Origin: Sulfuritalea sp. | GTDB taxonomy: Bacteria > Pseudomonadota > Gammaproteobacteria > Burkholderiales > Rhodocyclaceae | Length of the DNA stretch: 58,544 bases | Direction: 5' to 3' | Assembly (NCBI GenBank): GCA_030651305.1 | Contig: JAUSCI010000027.1 | Span: 1 to 58,544 of the forward strand | Shown: positions 8,336 through 16,659 of the stretch, in pieces | How the letters are laid out: the number at the start of each line of letters is the position of its first letter | Position numbering within the stretch: position 1 is the first letter of the stretch | Made by a program: the position numbers and the translations under genes | The notes under the pieces: model-generated | The model's input: the letters and a program-made list of their open reading frames with translations, nothing else | What the model was told of the DNA's origin: nothing | The model's database searches: none

Positions 8336-9508
8336 CTACTCGGTGCCCCAGTATGGGGTGGCGATCGCCTCACCCAGATCGGCCTCCACCAGGCGTCGCC
8401 GCATCTCCAGCAGCCGGGCGATCAGCGCCGGTTCGGCGCGGCCATAGGCCTCGGCATCCGGCGCGCGCTTGACCACGACGCCGAGCACTTCGGTGATGGC
8501 GTTGCCGATGGAGTTCTGGCTGATGGTGACAATCAACCGGCCTTCGTCATTGCGGTAGACCAGTTGCTTGAAGGCCGGTTGCCAGCGAATCGCGTTGGCA
8601 TACTTGGCGTCCCTGATGCAGCGGTCGCGCACCATCTTCGCCGTCTTGAGGAAATCGTTGTCGAACTGGAGCTTGGCCGCGACCAGTTCGGGAAAATGAA
8701 TGTCGCGCGGCAGCGGCGCATTGCGCGTCGACACCTGCGTGAAGAAGGTCCGATAGAAATCGATGAAGCCCTTGAGGATGGTGTCGTATTCCTTCCAGAA
8801 ACGCACCTCCTTCAGTGCCGCCAATCCACCATCAGCGCCTTGGATCTCCCAACTCGGCAGCCCCTGCGGGTAGCCGGTCAGGGCCAGGCGGCAGGCGCCG
8901 TCCGCGCACGGACGCAGGATCTGCAAGTCGAGACCGGCGAAAAAGGCCCGGTACACGTCGCGCATGTGGGCCTGGAACAGCGAGTGCTGGCCGCCGTCGG
9001 TCAGGTTCGGGTTGTCGGTGTCGGCCAGCGGCGCGGCGCGCAATTCCTCCTGGTCGAAGACGATGAAATGGTTGTGCAGCATGCGAATGCTCGGCACGCC
9101 CGGCGAGGTCAACGGCCAGGTCGCATCGAGACTCGCCTCGCCGGCCAGCACCAGGTTGCGCTGAGGGTCCGGGTAGCGCTCCAGCATGTACTCGATAATG
9201 ACCTGGTTCATGCGGTTCCAGACGTTCTTGACGGCGTCGGGCACCTGGGTGCGGCGCACCGGGCGACCGAGCGGATCGAGGATGCCCTGCGAAGTGTTGT
9301 AGATGATCGAGGCGTCGAACTCGTTGCTGTGGCCGAGCGCCTTGCGGTAGAGCACCAGGCCTTCGGGATTCACCAACAAGCCGTTGTTGTGCACCAGATC
9401 GTTGAGGTTCTCGGTGCTGTTGAAGAACTCGTTCGGCTTCATCCCCTCCGGCACATCGAGCGGAATCGGACGAAACGGAGTAAGAATTTCACGCGGTCCG
9501 GATTGCAT
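8336..9508 (-). CDS. Conserved hypothetical protein, 390 aa
   Basis: I do not recognise a named family. The protein is soluble, rich in conserved-looking aromatic and Asn/His segments (RMLHNHFIVFDQEE near residue 160, WPLTSPGVPSIR, ISQNSIGNAITEVLG), and has no signal peptide. The ATG at 9508 has AGGGGA upstream. Its first ~100 codons and leader are duplicated at 30664-31092 on the far side of the island, so this gene marks the insertion locus. HNHF recalls nucleotide-binding HIT/GalT-type motifs, but that is speculation. Confidence 0.8.
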   Translation of the reverse strand: MQSGPREILTPFRPIPLDVPEGMKPNEFFNSTENLNDLVHNNGLLVNPEGLVLYRKALGHSNEFDASIIYNTSQGILDPLGRPVRRTQVPDAVKNVWNRMNQVIIEYMLERYPDPQRNLVLAGEASLDATWPLTSPGVPSIRMLHNHFIVFDQEELRAAPLADTDNPNLTDGGQHSLFQAHMRDVYRAFFAGLDLQILRPCADGACRLALTGYPQGLPSWEIQGADGGLAALKEVRFWKEYDTILKGFIDFYRTFFTQVSTRNAPLPRDIHFPELVAAKLQFDNDFLKTAKMVRDRCIRDAKYANAIRWQPAFKQLVYRNDEGRLIVTISQNSIGNAITEVLGVVVKRAPDAEAYGRAEPALIARLLEMRRRLVEADLGEAIATPYWGTE

Positions 9509-9617
9509 GCGGTCCCCTATTGGCAGGCCTTCAGACAAAACCGGGGAGCTTAGTCGCGCTCCACGAAGGCGGCAAATAGATAAATTGAACGGGCCGATGC
9601 ACTGCGGCGATGCGCCA
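9204..9617 (+). repeat. Left ~410-bp imperfect direct repeat bounding the island
   Basis: This segment covers the first ~100 codons of the 390-aa gene plus ~110 bp of leader and recurs at 30682-31092 in the same orientation. I count roughly 25-30 differences, so identity is about 93 percent. The two ends of the match are sharp. Recombination between the copies would excise the interval and leave one complete gene. Confidence 0.9.
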
Positions 9618-9853
9618 TGCCGACCCATAAGCGCGCATTGTTATAGCATGAATCAGGCGGGGCTGACTTTAGAGTTGTGTAAACGACTGGGGTTAGTGCC
9701 TATTCAACAACTATCGTGAAAATGAGTTGAGTCAAAGTGCTTCCACCTCGGTGGGACGCGTTGGTGGGTTCAAGTCACGCAACTCCAATGACGCCTCACC
9801 GCTGACCGGGTGGGGCGTCTTTCTTTTTGGCGGCGACGGCGTTGTCCCAATAG
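9509..9853. other. Island left junction, no gene
   Basis: This holds the leader of the 390-aa gene, the end of the direct repeat, and a stretch GGGTTCAAGTCACGC (~9768) that looks like a T-arm of a degraded tRNA but lacks a matching 5' half, followed by an intrinsic terminator. No coding sequence is evident. Confidence 0.45.
9790..9828 (+). terminator. Rho-independent terminator
   Basis: GACGCCTCACC and GGTGGGGCGTC form an 11-bp stem with one mismatch, followed by a T-rich run (TTCTTTTT). It follows a tRNA-like T-arm remnant, as expected behind a former tRNA gene. Confidence 0.75.
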
Positions 9854-10096
9854 TTAGCGCCGGATCTTCCTTGGGCGTTTGAAATAGCTAGGCACTGGCG
9901 GTTGTGAGGTTGCTTTCGCGGCCAGATACAACGTATGCCCAGTACGCAAAACCGCACAGGCGACCTCCACCTTGCCCGTGTAGGGGCCGTCGGCGGCCAC
10001 CTGTGGATTTTTGCTGGCGAAGAAGCACCAGGAAGAAAATTCTCCCTGGCGCTCTTTACTACATTTGACTAGGCTACGCGGACTAAAAATACCCAA
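9854..10096 (-). CDS. Possible small protein, 80 aa
   Basis: The frame starts at TTG and reads SWCFFASKNPQVAADG, then a stretch with regular hydrophobic spacing, ending PSYFKRPRKIRR. Composition looks protein-like and basic at the end, but the start codon is weak and no family is recognised. It may be the 3' remnant of a longer gene. Confidence 0.3.
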   Translation of the reverse strand: MGIFSPRSLVKCSKERQGEFSSWCFFASKNPQVAADGPYTGKVEVACAVLRTGHTLYLAAKATSQPPVPSYFKRPRKIRR

Positions 10097-10311
10097 GCCT
10101 CATAACCGTAATCATGCGCATCGAGAATCCTTGTGGAATTTTTTACTCTACGAAAGCGAGTAAAGATCCACCTAAATCCCTTCGGCGCTGCTTTTGTCGT
10201 TAAGGGACGCACATCACACACCTCCAATCTGAGTGGGAGATTCCCTTGCCTCAAGCTGAAAATGTGCTACATTTGGCTTGCGAAACTGTTGTAGACACAC
10301 CTCCTGCAGGA

Positions 10312-10378
10312 TGCCCTTCAAGCCACTCGCTTGAAGGCAGGGATGAAGAGCGAACTCATTTTTCTGGGTTCGCTTTTT
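10312..10378 (+). terminator. Two adjacent hairpins with T-tract, possible small-RNA 3' end
   Basis: A CTTCAAGC/GCTTGAAG hairpin (about 10312-10338) is followed by AGCGAAC/GTTCGCT (10349-10374) and TTTT. The orientation suits plus-strand transcription, although the adjacent gene runs on the minus strand. The stretch 10097-10412 has no convincing gene, so this may terminate a small RNA or an antisense transcript. Confidence 0.5.
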
Positions 10379-10412
10379 CATTTTGAAATAACGAAAGTAG
10401 CCCGGCGTCGTA

Positions 10413-11183
10413 TTAGTCTTCGGCATCGCTCTGACTTTCGTCGTCTGTAAGTAGCAACTCAATCTGCGCTTTGAGTCTTTCCTTGTCCGATGAGAAAAAT
10501 GGGATAGGAATCTCAAGCCACGCCTTTCGCCCGCCTGTTAGCCGTACCGGTATACGATCCAAATCTAGCCTGGAAGGAACCGAAACAGGGTGTCTATCGC
10601 CTTGCTTCACATCATCTGTTCGGCCCCCGTCGTTACCAGTGCCGCCGGGTTCAACGGCTTGAGTTTCCGCTTCAATTTCAGAGACTTCATCATCGCTATG
10701 GTCTAGCGCATGTGATACTTCTACTGAACGCCGAAACGCGGCAGAACAAGTGTCAGCCGCAGCCGGACTGAATTGAAGATGATGTACCAGATCAAACTTG
10801 ATATTTGCGTCCGCCGGCAAACCAAGCCCCTTGTATCTTTCTAGGAGCTCAGAAAAAACAGGGGGAGAATTCACCCATTTCAGTAGCAACGCCCTCTTCA
10901 TTTGATCCGTGGGCGCAAACTTATACGATTCAAGTTCCTTCGAAACGGCAAGCATGCCTTCGCTCGGTCTATCCAAGAGCCCGTAATAGCGGAGCGATGC
11001 AATAGTAGCTAGTGCCGCCCCGTTCTTTTTGCCTGAATACCCCAAATGCTGTGCAACCAACTCTATGGGTCCAGGGTGCCTTCCCTGCTTCTCATAGATC
11101 TTTAACGCCCTCTCGACGGCCTCGTCCACTGGGATTGATGGCGCCCTAGGACTTTTCTTGCGTGTGGTTATCGTCACTGCCAT
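10413..11183 (-). CDS. Hypothetical protein with winged-helix-like N-terminus
   Basis: The protein is 256 aa with AAGGAG 6 nt before the ATG. Residues ~17-80 (VDEAVERALKIYEKQGRHPG, LGYSGKKNGAALATIASLRY) look like a helix-turn-helix/winged domain seen in island proteins of unknown role. The middle (~155-200) is acidic and disordered, and residues 205-245 (IPVRLTGGRKAWLEIPIPFF, FSSDKERLKAQIELL) form a short folded tail. A large inverted repeat lies in its promoter region, suggesting autoregulation. Confidence 0.7.
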   Translation of the reverse strand: MAVTITTRKKSPRAPSIPVDEAVERALKIYEKQGRHPGPIELVAQHLGYSGKKNGAALATIASLRYYGLLDRPSEGMLAVSKELESYKFAPTDQMKRALLLKWVNSPPVFSELLERYKGLGLPADANIKFDLVHHLQFSPAAADTCSAAFRRSVEVSHALDHSDDEVSEIEAETQAVEPGGTGNDGGRTDDVKQGDRHPVSVPSRLDLDRIPVRLTGGRKAWLEIPIPFFSSDKERLKAQIELLLTDDESQSDAED

Positions 11184-11216
11184 ATGAGCTCCTTTACTGA
11201 CGTGGAGTAATCACTA

Positions 11217-11275
11217 TACTCGTATCCTGAAATACGTCAAGTACATTAATGACGTATAACAGGATATATCGAGTA
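11217..11275. promoter_or_regulatory. Long imperfect inverted repeat upstream of the winged-helix gene
   Basis: Left arm 11217-11239 (TACTCG, TATCCTG, ATACGTCA) and right arm 11250-11275 are reverse complements apart from a 3-bp insertion and a 2-bp change, with a 10-bp spacer. It sits 34 bp upstream of the ATG at 11183. The size and symmetry suit an operator for a dimeric or tetrameric regulator, possibly the gene product itself, or an element-end recombination site. Confidence 0.75.
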
Positions 11276-11807
11276 ATTATTCTGCGTCACGGAGAGCTTA
11301 TGGTGGGTTGCCGGTCCAGTCGTAAAGACTAAACGAGTAGCCATCCTCAGTTACTGGCGTAGCCAGAACGTAGCTACCTCACGCTGTGAAGAGGTAGCTG
11401 CCTGCTATCTTTGGCTAATTGTGACGCTGGCGAGCGCTGTAGGGTATTGATTTAAAAGCGCCTAATAACCCTTGGTGATTCTGAAAATCCGTGTGTCGGC
11501 AGTTCGATTCTGCCCCTGGCCACCAGTATTACAACGGCTGCCCTTCGGGGTGGCCGTTTCTATTTGGGGATGTTGCGTCGCACAGGTGGGGGCGGATTGC
11601 GCCGGGGACTGCTGGCTGTATCGGTCTTGGCAACACGCCTCGCGCATGCCGGGGCGGGGTGCTACGGAATGGCTCTGCGCCGAAGATAACCGACCTCTTA
11701 CCACTCACCCTATGCATTACTGATCGACGTGACGTCGACAATTGCCATATATACTCCGCCGCGAACCTTACATAAGATTCTCAATGGCTGCGTCTGGAGT
11801 CCTAAAG
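11276..11807. other. Intergenic region with tRNA fragment
   Basis: No gene recognised. It holds a stem-loop (GTAGCTACCTC / GAGGTAGCTGC, ~11369-11400), the tRNA-Phe 3' fragment (listed separately), and the leader of the restriction-modification gene. Confidence 0.5.
11476..11525 (+). tRNA. tRNA-Phe 3' fragment (attachment-site remnant)
   Basis: From the anticodon loop (CTGAAAATCC, anticodon GAA) through a T-arm (GGCAG TTCGATT CTGCC), acceptor strand CCTGGCC and ACCA, the sequence follows tRNA-Phe closely. The 5' half (acceptor, D-arm) is missing; upstream bases do not pair. Such 3'-half copies are what tyrosine integrases leave at the distal end of an element inserted in a tRNA gene. It is therefore an att remnant and not a working tRNA. 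Confidence 0.8.
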
Positions 11808-14195
11808 ATGAAGAACGAAAGAAAGACTGAGAATATCGTTCGCGAGGAACTGAGAGAACTGGAGTATTACGAAGCAACCAAAGACATACAGGTTGACGAG
11901 CAAAAGAGCAATATCGACGCAGTCAAGCGATTGCTCAAAATGGCCAGTAAATCTGGCAAGGGTGGTCAGGGCTCCCCTGAATTTATTGTCTCATCTCCTT
12001 CAAATCCGGATTTCTTGCTGGTAATCGAATGCAAGGCCAGCGTCAAAGATCATGCGAGTAAAGCGATCGACGATTGGATCGAAGGCAAGGTGGTTACTGA
12101 AACTGCTGAGAATCAATTCAAGAGGATCGCCAAATTTGCCGTGGATGGCGCGCTCCACTACGCACAGAGGCTCTCAAAGGAGTTCAATGTTATTGCCGTT
12201 GCAATAAGCGGAGAAGCCAAGAAGGGCGCGCTGATCTCAACTTACCTTCATACCAAGGGCGCTGATAGACCAAAGATCCTGCGTGCCAAAGATGGGGGCG
12301 TGCTGGATTCAATAATCCCTTGGGCAGATTACATAGAGCACGCCACATTTGACCCGACCGTTCAACGGCTGCGGTTTGATGAGCTGATGGATTTCTCCAG
12401 AGAGTTGCATGAGTTCATGCGTGATTATGCAAAGCTTACGGAGTATGAAAAACCGCTCTTGGTGAGCGGCACACTCATCGCTCTTCGAAATAAACCATTT
12501 GCGATTTCATTCGACGCGGAATCCCCAGAAGACTTGCAGCGCACATGGCTGACGGTCATCCAGACTGAAATCGGCAAAGCAAACATTCCCCAAGCTAAGA
12601 AGGAGAATATGGCCCAGCCGTATTCCAGCATAGCCGTGCATCCTGAACTGGGTAAGGCAACTGCAAGCTATCCGAGGGGCATTCTGCATGAATTGATCAA
12701 GCGACTGAATGAAAAGGTTTGGCCTTTCATCAGCCTTTACCACGACTTCGACGTGGTCGGTCAGTTCTACGGCGAATTCCTTAAATACACGGGTGGTGAC
12801 AAAAAGGCTCTTGGCATTGTCCTGACACCTCGACATATCACTGAGCTATTTGCGTTGCTCGCAAACGTCAATAAGGACAACAGAGTTCTTGATATCTGTG
12901 CAGGGACCGGTGGCTTTTTGATCTCTGCGATGCATCAGATGGTGAAGACAGCAGTTACCGATGCCGAACGGACAAAAATAAAACAGAGGGGTCTCATCGG
13001 TGTTGAGCAGCAGCCCAATATGTTCGCGCTGGCGGCCTCCAACATGATTCTCAGAGGGGACGGCAAGGCCAATCTGTATCAAGGGTCGTGCTTGGATTCT
13101 GCTATCGCGGGAGCAATCAAAAAGCATATGTGTGACGTGGGCATGCTTAATCCACCCTTTTCACAAAGCGATGTGGATCAGCATGAGCTTCGGTTTGTGA
13201 AGCACATGATGGACAGCTTGAAGAAAGGCGGTATTGGACTTGCGATCACGCCTATGTCATGTGCGATATCACCGCATCCTGCTAGAGATGAGTTGATGAA
13301 GCATCACACGCTAGAGGCTGTGATGACGATGCCTGACGAACTGTTCTATCCGGTTGGAGTGATCACCTGCGTAATGGTTTTCACCGCACATGTGCCCCAT
13401 TCTCTAAGCGATAAGAAAACATGGTTCGGGTATTGGAAGAATGACGGATTTACCAAAACCAAACATCGCGGTCGGGTTGACCTTGATCGACGGTGGCCGG
13501 CAATTCGTGACCGCTGGGTTGAGATGTTTCGGAACAGGGAGGTTCATGCCGGTGAAAGTGTTTTGCAGAAGGTCGGGCCGGCAGACGAATGGTGCGCCGA
13601 GGCCTATATTGAGACTGACTATGCCCGGATTCCGGCCAGCGTATTTTCAGAGACTGTTACCAGCTATGCGTCTTGGAACCTTAAGCGCCCAGTTCCACTG
13701 ACTGCCCCTGACCTGAATGGCGCCTCAAAGAAATGGAAGAACTTCTGCTTGGACGATCTTTTCGAAATAAAAAAGGGGAAGCGCTTAACTAAGGCAAATA
13801 TGACCACCGGTAAGACACCATTCATAGGCGCCATTGATAATAACAACGGGGTGACTGGCTATGTGTCACACGCTCCTCTCCATCCTGCGGGGACTATCAC
13901 AGTCAATTACAACGGCGCTGGTGTGGCAGAAGCCTTCTATCAGCCTGTTCCGTACCGCTGCTCAGACGATGTAAACGTTCTTTATCCCAAGTTCTCAATG
14001 ACGGCAAAGGTTGCCATGTTCATTTCTTCAATTATTCGTCTGGAGAAATATAGGTTCAGCTATGGCCGGAAATGGCATTTGGAGCGGATGCTGAAAAGTG
14101 AGATCCGGTTGCCGGCCACTACGAACGGCGAGCCAGATTTAAAGATGATGGAGAATTACATAGACCTTTTACCCTTTGGCGTACAGGTCACCTAG
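11808..14195 (+). CDS. Single-chain restriction-modification enzyme (Type IIG/IIL-like)
   Basis: This 795-aa protein has, in order: a PD-(D/E)XK nuclease-like region (Pro67-Asp68, Glu74-Cys-Lys76 in the string NPDFLLVIECK), a linker, an N6-adenine methyltransferase with motif I LDICAGTGGF (361-370) and motif IV NPPF (448-451), and a Type I/BcgI-like target-recognition domain from ~630 (FCLDDLFEIKKGKRL, TPFIGAID). One polypeptide would cut, methylate and recognise DNA. GGAG lies 9 nt before the chosen ATG. It probably defends the island or host; the recognition site cannot be predicted. Confidence 0.85.
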   Translation: MKNERKTENIVREELRELEYYEATKDIQVDEQKSNIDAVKRLLKMASKSGKGGQGSPEFIVSSPSNPDFLLVIECKASVKDHASKAIDDWIEGKVVTETAENQFKRIAKFAVDGALHYAQRLSKEFNVIAVAISGEAKKGALISTYLHTKGADRPKILRAKDGGVLDSIIPWADYIEHATFDPTVQRLRFDELMDFSRELHEFMRDYAKLTEYEKPLLVSGTLIALRNKPFAISFDAESPEDLQRTWLTVIQTEIGKANIPQAKKENMAQPYSSIAVHPELGKATASYPRGILHELIKRLNEKVWPFISLYHDFDVVGQFYGEFLKYTGGDKKALGIVLTPRHITELFALLANVNKDNRVLDICAGTGGFLISAMHQMVKTAVTDAERTKIKQRGLIGVEQQPNMFALAASNMILRGDGKANLYQGSCLDSAIAGAIKKHMCDVGMLNPPFSQSDVDQHELRFVKHMMDSLKKGGIGLAITPMSCAISPHPARDELMKHHTLEAVMTMPDELFYPVGVITCVMVFTAHVPHSLSDKKTWFGYWKNDGFTKTKHRGRVDLDRRWPAIRDRWVEMFRNREVHAGESVLQKVGPADEWCAEAYIETDYARIPASVFSETVTSYASWNLKRPVPLTAPDLNGASKKWKNFCLDDLFEIKKGKRLTKANMTTGKTPFIGAIDNNNGVTGYVSHAPLHPAGTITVNYNGAGVAEAFYQPVPYRCSDDVNVLYPKFSMTAKVAMFISSIIRLEKYRFSYGRKWHLERMLKSEIRLPATTNGEPDLKMMENYIDLLPFGVQVT

Positions 14196-14256
14196 CGTTC
14201 ACGCGATTGTTAGTGGCCGGGGCAGGCAATTGCTAGCGTTCATTTAACATAGAGCT

Positions 14257-14790
14257 ATGCAAAATTCCCACAGCAGGCATTCCACAGCAATTCACGAAGC
14301 CGGTCACGCTGTGGCACATTTCCGCCTCAAGATTGATCAGCTTGGAGCGAGTATCGCTTCGGATGGAAAAACAGCGGGCTACTCACATGCAAGTAGTTCA
14401 GTATTCAACGGGCGGGACGCTGAAGATCAAGTTATTGCTTATTGCTCAGGTTATGCCGCTTGTCTTGCTGTAAATCTTCCTGACGCAGATGCGGGGTGTG
14501 GAGACGACTTCGAAAAGGCGCAGGAGCTTATTGAGTCTTGGCAGCTAGGCAGCCTCACCGACGGGCAGGCCAAGGCGGTTGAACTCATGAGTCGCCCTGA
14601 GAATATTAGCGCCGTAGCCCTTATTGCGAAGCATCTGCTGCGTTGGCAAACGCTGGATGTCGACTACATGGGCATGCTGCTGGAAGTCGCAGATGGGAAC
14701 ATGACCACAGCTGAATTTGATCGATACCGTGACTTTCGATCAAGGTGCGACCCACCCTTCGCAGAAAGGTATCGCCAGTTCAGAGAATAG
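14257..14790 (+). CDS. HEAGH zinc metallopeptidase-like protein
   Basis: This 177-aa protein has AIHEAGHAVAHF at residues ~11-22, the HExxH zinc motif in the form used by M41/FtsH-like peptidases (HEAGH). No AAA domain is present, so it is a stand-alone peptidase-like domain. It lies convergent with an XRE regulator gene 62 bp away. In ICEBs1-type elements a small HExxH protease (ImmA) cleaves an XRE repressor; the same logic may apply here, although this peptidase is of a different family. Confidence 0.75.
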   Translation: MQNSHSRHSTAIHEAGHAVAHFRLKIDQLGASIASDGKTAGYSHASSSVFNGRDAEDQVIAYCSGYAACLAVNLPDADAGCGDDFEKAQELIESWQLGSLTDGQAKAVELMSRPENISAVALIAKHLLRWQTLDVDYMGMLLEVADGNMTTAEFDRYRDFRSRCDPPFAERYRQFRE

Positions 14791-14852
14791 GCAATAGTCC
14801 AAGCAGTTGCAGATCCCGGCGACCTAGCTCCTCATCCTGCCGTACTTGCCAA

Positions 14853-15149
14853 TCAGGTTTCCTTCCGCCTCTTCACAGTCTTCTTCACCTGCCTCGTAGT
14901 CGCCCCAAGCTTCTTCCCTCGCGGCTGCAATTCCTTGACCCGGTCAAACAGCTCAAACACAGTCAGGCCAAGTGCATTGGCGACTACCTCAATCGCATTG
15001 ATCGTCGGATTCGCCTGTCCCCTCTCTACCCTGCTTAGGTACGTCTGGTAGAAGCCACACCGTTCACCGAACACGACCTGGCTCTGGCCAGTCTGTAGGC
15101 GCAATTCGCGTATGCATGCGCCAAGTTGTTTGGAAAGTTGAGAAGTCAC
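14853..15149 (-). CDS. XRE-family transcriptional regulator
   Basis: A 98-aa protein has a full helix-turn-helix domain (ACIRELRLQTGQSQVVFGER, TYLSRVERGQANPTINAIEV) and a basic C-terminal tail. The start is GTG at 15149, which lies inside the same conserved block that forms the divergent promoter of the neighbouring membrane-protein gene, so it may repress itself and that gene. No clear ribosome binding site is visible, so it may be leaderless or poorly translated. Confidence 0.9.
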   Translation of the reverse strand: MTSQLSKQLGACIRELRLQTGQSQVVFGERCGFYQTYLSRVERGQANPTINAIEVVANALGLTVFELFDRVKELQPRGKKLGATTRQVKKTVKRRKET

Positions 15150-15209
15150 ATCGCGAACTGTCCGCGATATGCTCTAATTCACATAAACACTAATTCATAT
15201 AATTTGCTG
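15145..15209 (+). promoter_or_regulatory. Shared promoter/operator block, copy 1
   Basis: About 63 bp that recurs at 16588-16650 with roughly three quarters identity, although the two downstream genes are unrelated. It contains the perfect inverted repeat ATCGCG-N7-CGCGAT and a CATATAAT-like -10 region. It lies between the divergent XRE and zinc-ribbon membrane protein genes, so the XRE protein is the obvious candidate ligand. Confidence 0.75.
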
Positions 15210-15296
15210 CCTGCGCCTCAGCAGCTCCCCATCTTCGCTTCCTCAATAGTTTGTCCAAGGAGGAAGTTTCGCGTTTTTACGAAACGAAAGGTCTCT

Positions 15297-16571
15297 ATGA
15301 AAAAGATTGGATTCTTCGTGCTCGTCATCGGACTCGCCGGCTTAATAGTAACGCTCGGCATGGATACCACTGTCGCGTCCAGCCGTAGTTACGATCGCAT
15401 ACACAACATCGGCCTGATGAACGAGAAGCAAAACTTCTTACTCGTGTCTGTCGCAATAGCAATTGCAGGAGTAGTAACTCTGGTATTCGGGTATCGCAGC
15501 GAACCTTCAGGGCAAGCTTCAAACAAAGTAGCTGCGAATGCTGGCCAAGCAACACGCACTTGCCCATTCTGCGCAGAACAGATAATGGCTCAGGCTGTGG
15601 TGTGCAGGTATTGTGGTCGCGACATCAGCCCTCTCGACACCAGCGCCAGCGAGAGTGCCCCTGCTCCTGCATTGCCCAAAGCATCTGCGGGCCGAGACAA
15701 CGTATCGCGATTTCTAAGCCAAGTTGAGAATTCATTGAGGGCAGCTTTTGCTCCAATCGCCAATTCGGCGGCAATGGCATCCGTTCTGACATTTGGCATT
15801 CGCCTCAATGAGCACATCGGCAAGATTGCAATCGTTTTACTCCTGTCGGGTCTGTTTGGATTTGTGTATTTCGGAGCTTTTGCTGACTACTCGGTATGGG
15901 AACAACATGCCAATAGGGTTCGCATCTATCGGCTCCAGGATACTGCTTCGATTTTCTTTGCCGGTCTGTTCCTGCTTTTGCGGAACGCGCTTCGAAAGCC
16001 GTCCATTCAAGGCAGTGATGCGGAAACGAAAACGTCGGCCACCGGCAAATCTTCCCGGCAGTTTTTTGGTGAAGTAATTGATTTGGTCGCAATCCAAGCA
16101 GCCATGGTCCTTATGCTTGTAGTGATACATCGCGACGGCCAACTCAAGACTGCGTACGTTCTTGCACTGCTGGTGGCAGCGATGGGCTATTTGCTGGTCA
16201 GATTGGGCAGCCGGGTATTTGGGTATGCGACGATCTTTTGCGGCGCCATCTACTTGGTCTATCGCCATTTCGTTTTTGACGATCTAGGGTATAGCTTGGA
16301 AAGCCTTCGCAGGGCACTTGAGGGGCCTCCACTTATTTCTGTTACACCCTACATTTGGTTGCTATTAGCATCCGTGGCTGTTCCGCATCTGCGATTAGTA
16401 CGGCTCGGCAGCCTCCAATATGGAAGACTTCGCGGCGACATGTCGTTCAACATCGCTGGACATGAAATATCTTTACCGCTGGTATCCGCGTTGGTCTTTT
16501 CTGTTCTGTGGATTGGAATATTTGAAGCCGTTGCATATGGATACTATTCAACGATCGACAAGCTCTTTTGA
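15297..16571 (+). CDS. Membrane protein with double-CxxC zinc ribbon
   Basis: This 424-aa protein has a hydrophobic N-terminus (~4-20), a second segment (~48-65), then a short zinc ribbon with CPFCAEQI and CRYCGRDI (about 88-108), an Ala/Pro linker and several more membrane segments in the C-terminal two thirds. The ribbon type (zinc_ribbon) is common in bacterial membrane proteins of unknown role. ATG 15297 is preferred since the hydrophobic segment starts directly there. The preceding block matches the promoter of the lipoprotein gene at 16660. Confidence 0.75.
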   Translation: MKKIGFFVLVIGLAGLIVTLGMDTTVASSRSYDRIHNIGLMNEKQNFLLVSVAIAIAGVVTLVFGYRSEPSGQASNKVAANAGQATRTCPFCAEQIMAQAVVCRYCGRDISPLDTSASESAPAPALPKASAGRDNVSRFLSQVENSLRAAFAPIANSAAMASVLTFGIRLNEHIGKIAIVLLLSGLFGFVYFGAFADYSVWEQHANRVRIYRLQDTASIFFAGLFLLLRNALRKPSIQGSDAETKTSATGKSSRQFFGEVIDLVAIQAAMVLMLVVIHRDGQLKTAYVLALLVAAMGYLLVRLGSRVFGYATIFCGAIYLVYRHFVFDDLGYSLESLRRALEGPPLISVTPYIWLLLASVAVPHLRLVRLGSLQYGRLRGDMSFNIAGHEISLPLVSALVFSVLWIGIFEAVAYGYYSTIDKLF

Positions 16572-16587
16572 GCCCACGGTGCAATGA

Positions 16588-16650
16588 GGTCACATCGCGT
16601 ACTTTTTTGCGGTGTGCTCTTATTCACATATGCACTAATGCATATATTTG
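16588..16650 (+). promoter_or_regulatory. Shared promoter/operator block, copy 2
   Basis: Second copy of the 15145 block; GTCACATCGCG and TATTCACATA are kept, while the right arm of the inverted repeat is degenerate (GCGGTG). It ends directly before the GGAGG of the lipoprotein gene, so it is positioned as that gene's promoter. Confidence 0.75.
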
Positions 16651-16659
16651 GGAGGCCAT

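Noticed and set aside
9760-9789. tRNA gene
   Set aside because: Only a T-arm-like stretch is present; no cloverleaf can be drawn and the 3' CCA is missing.
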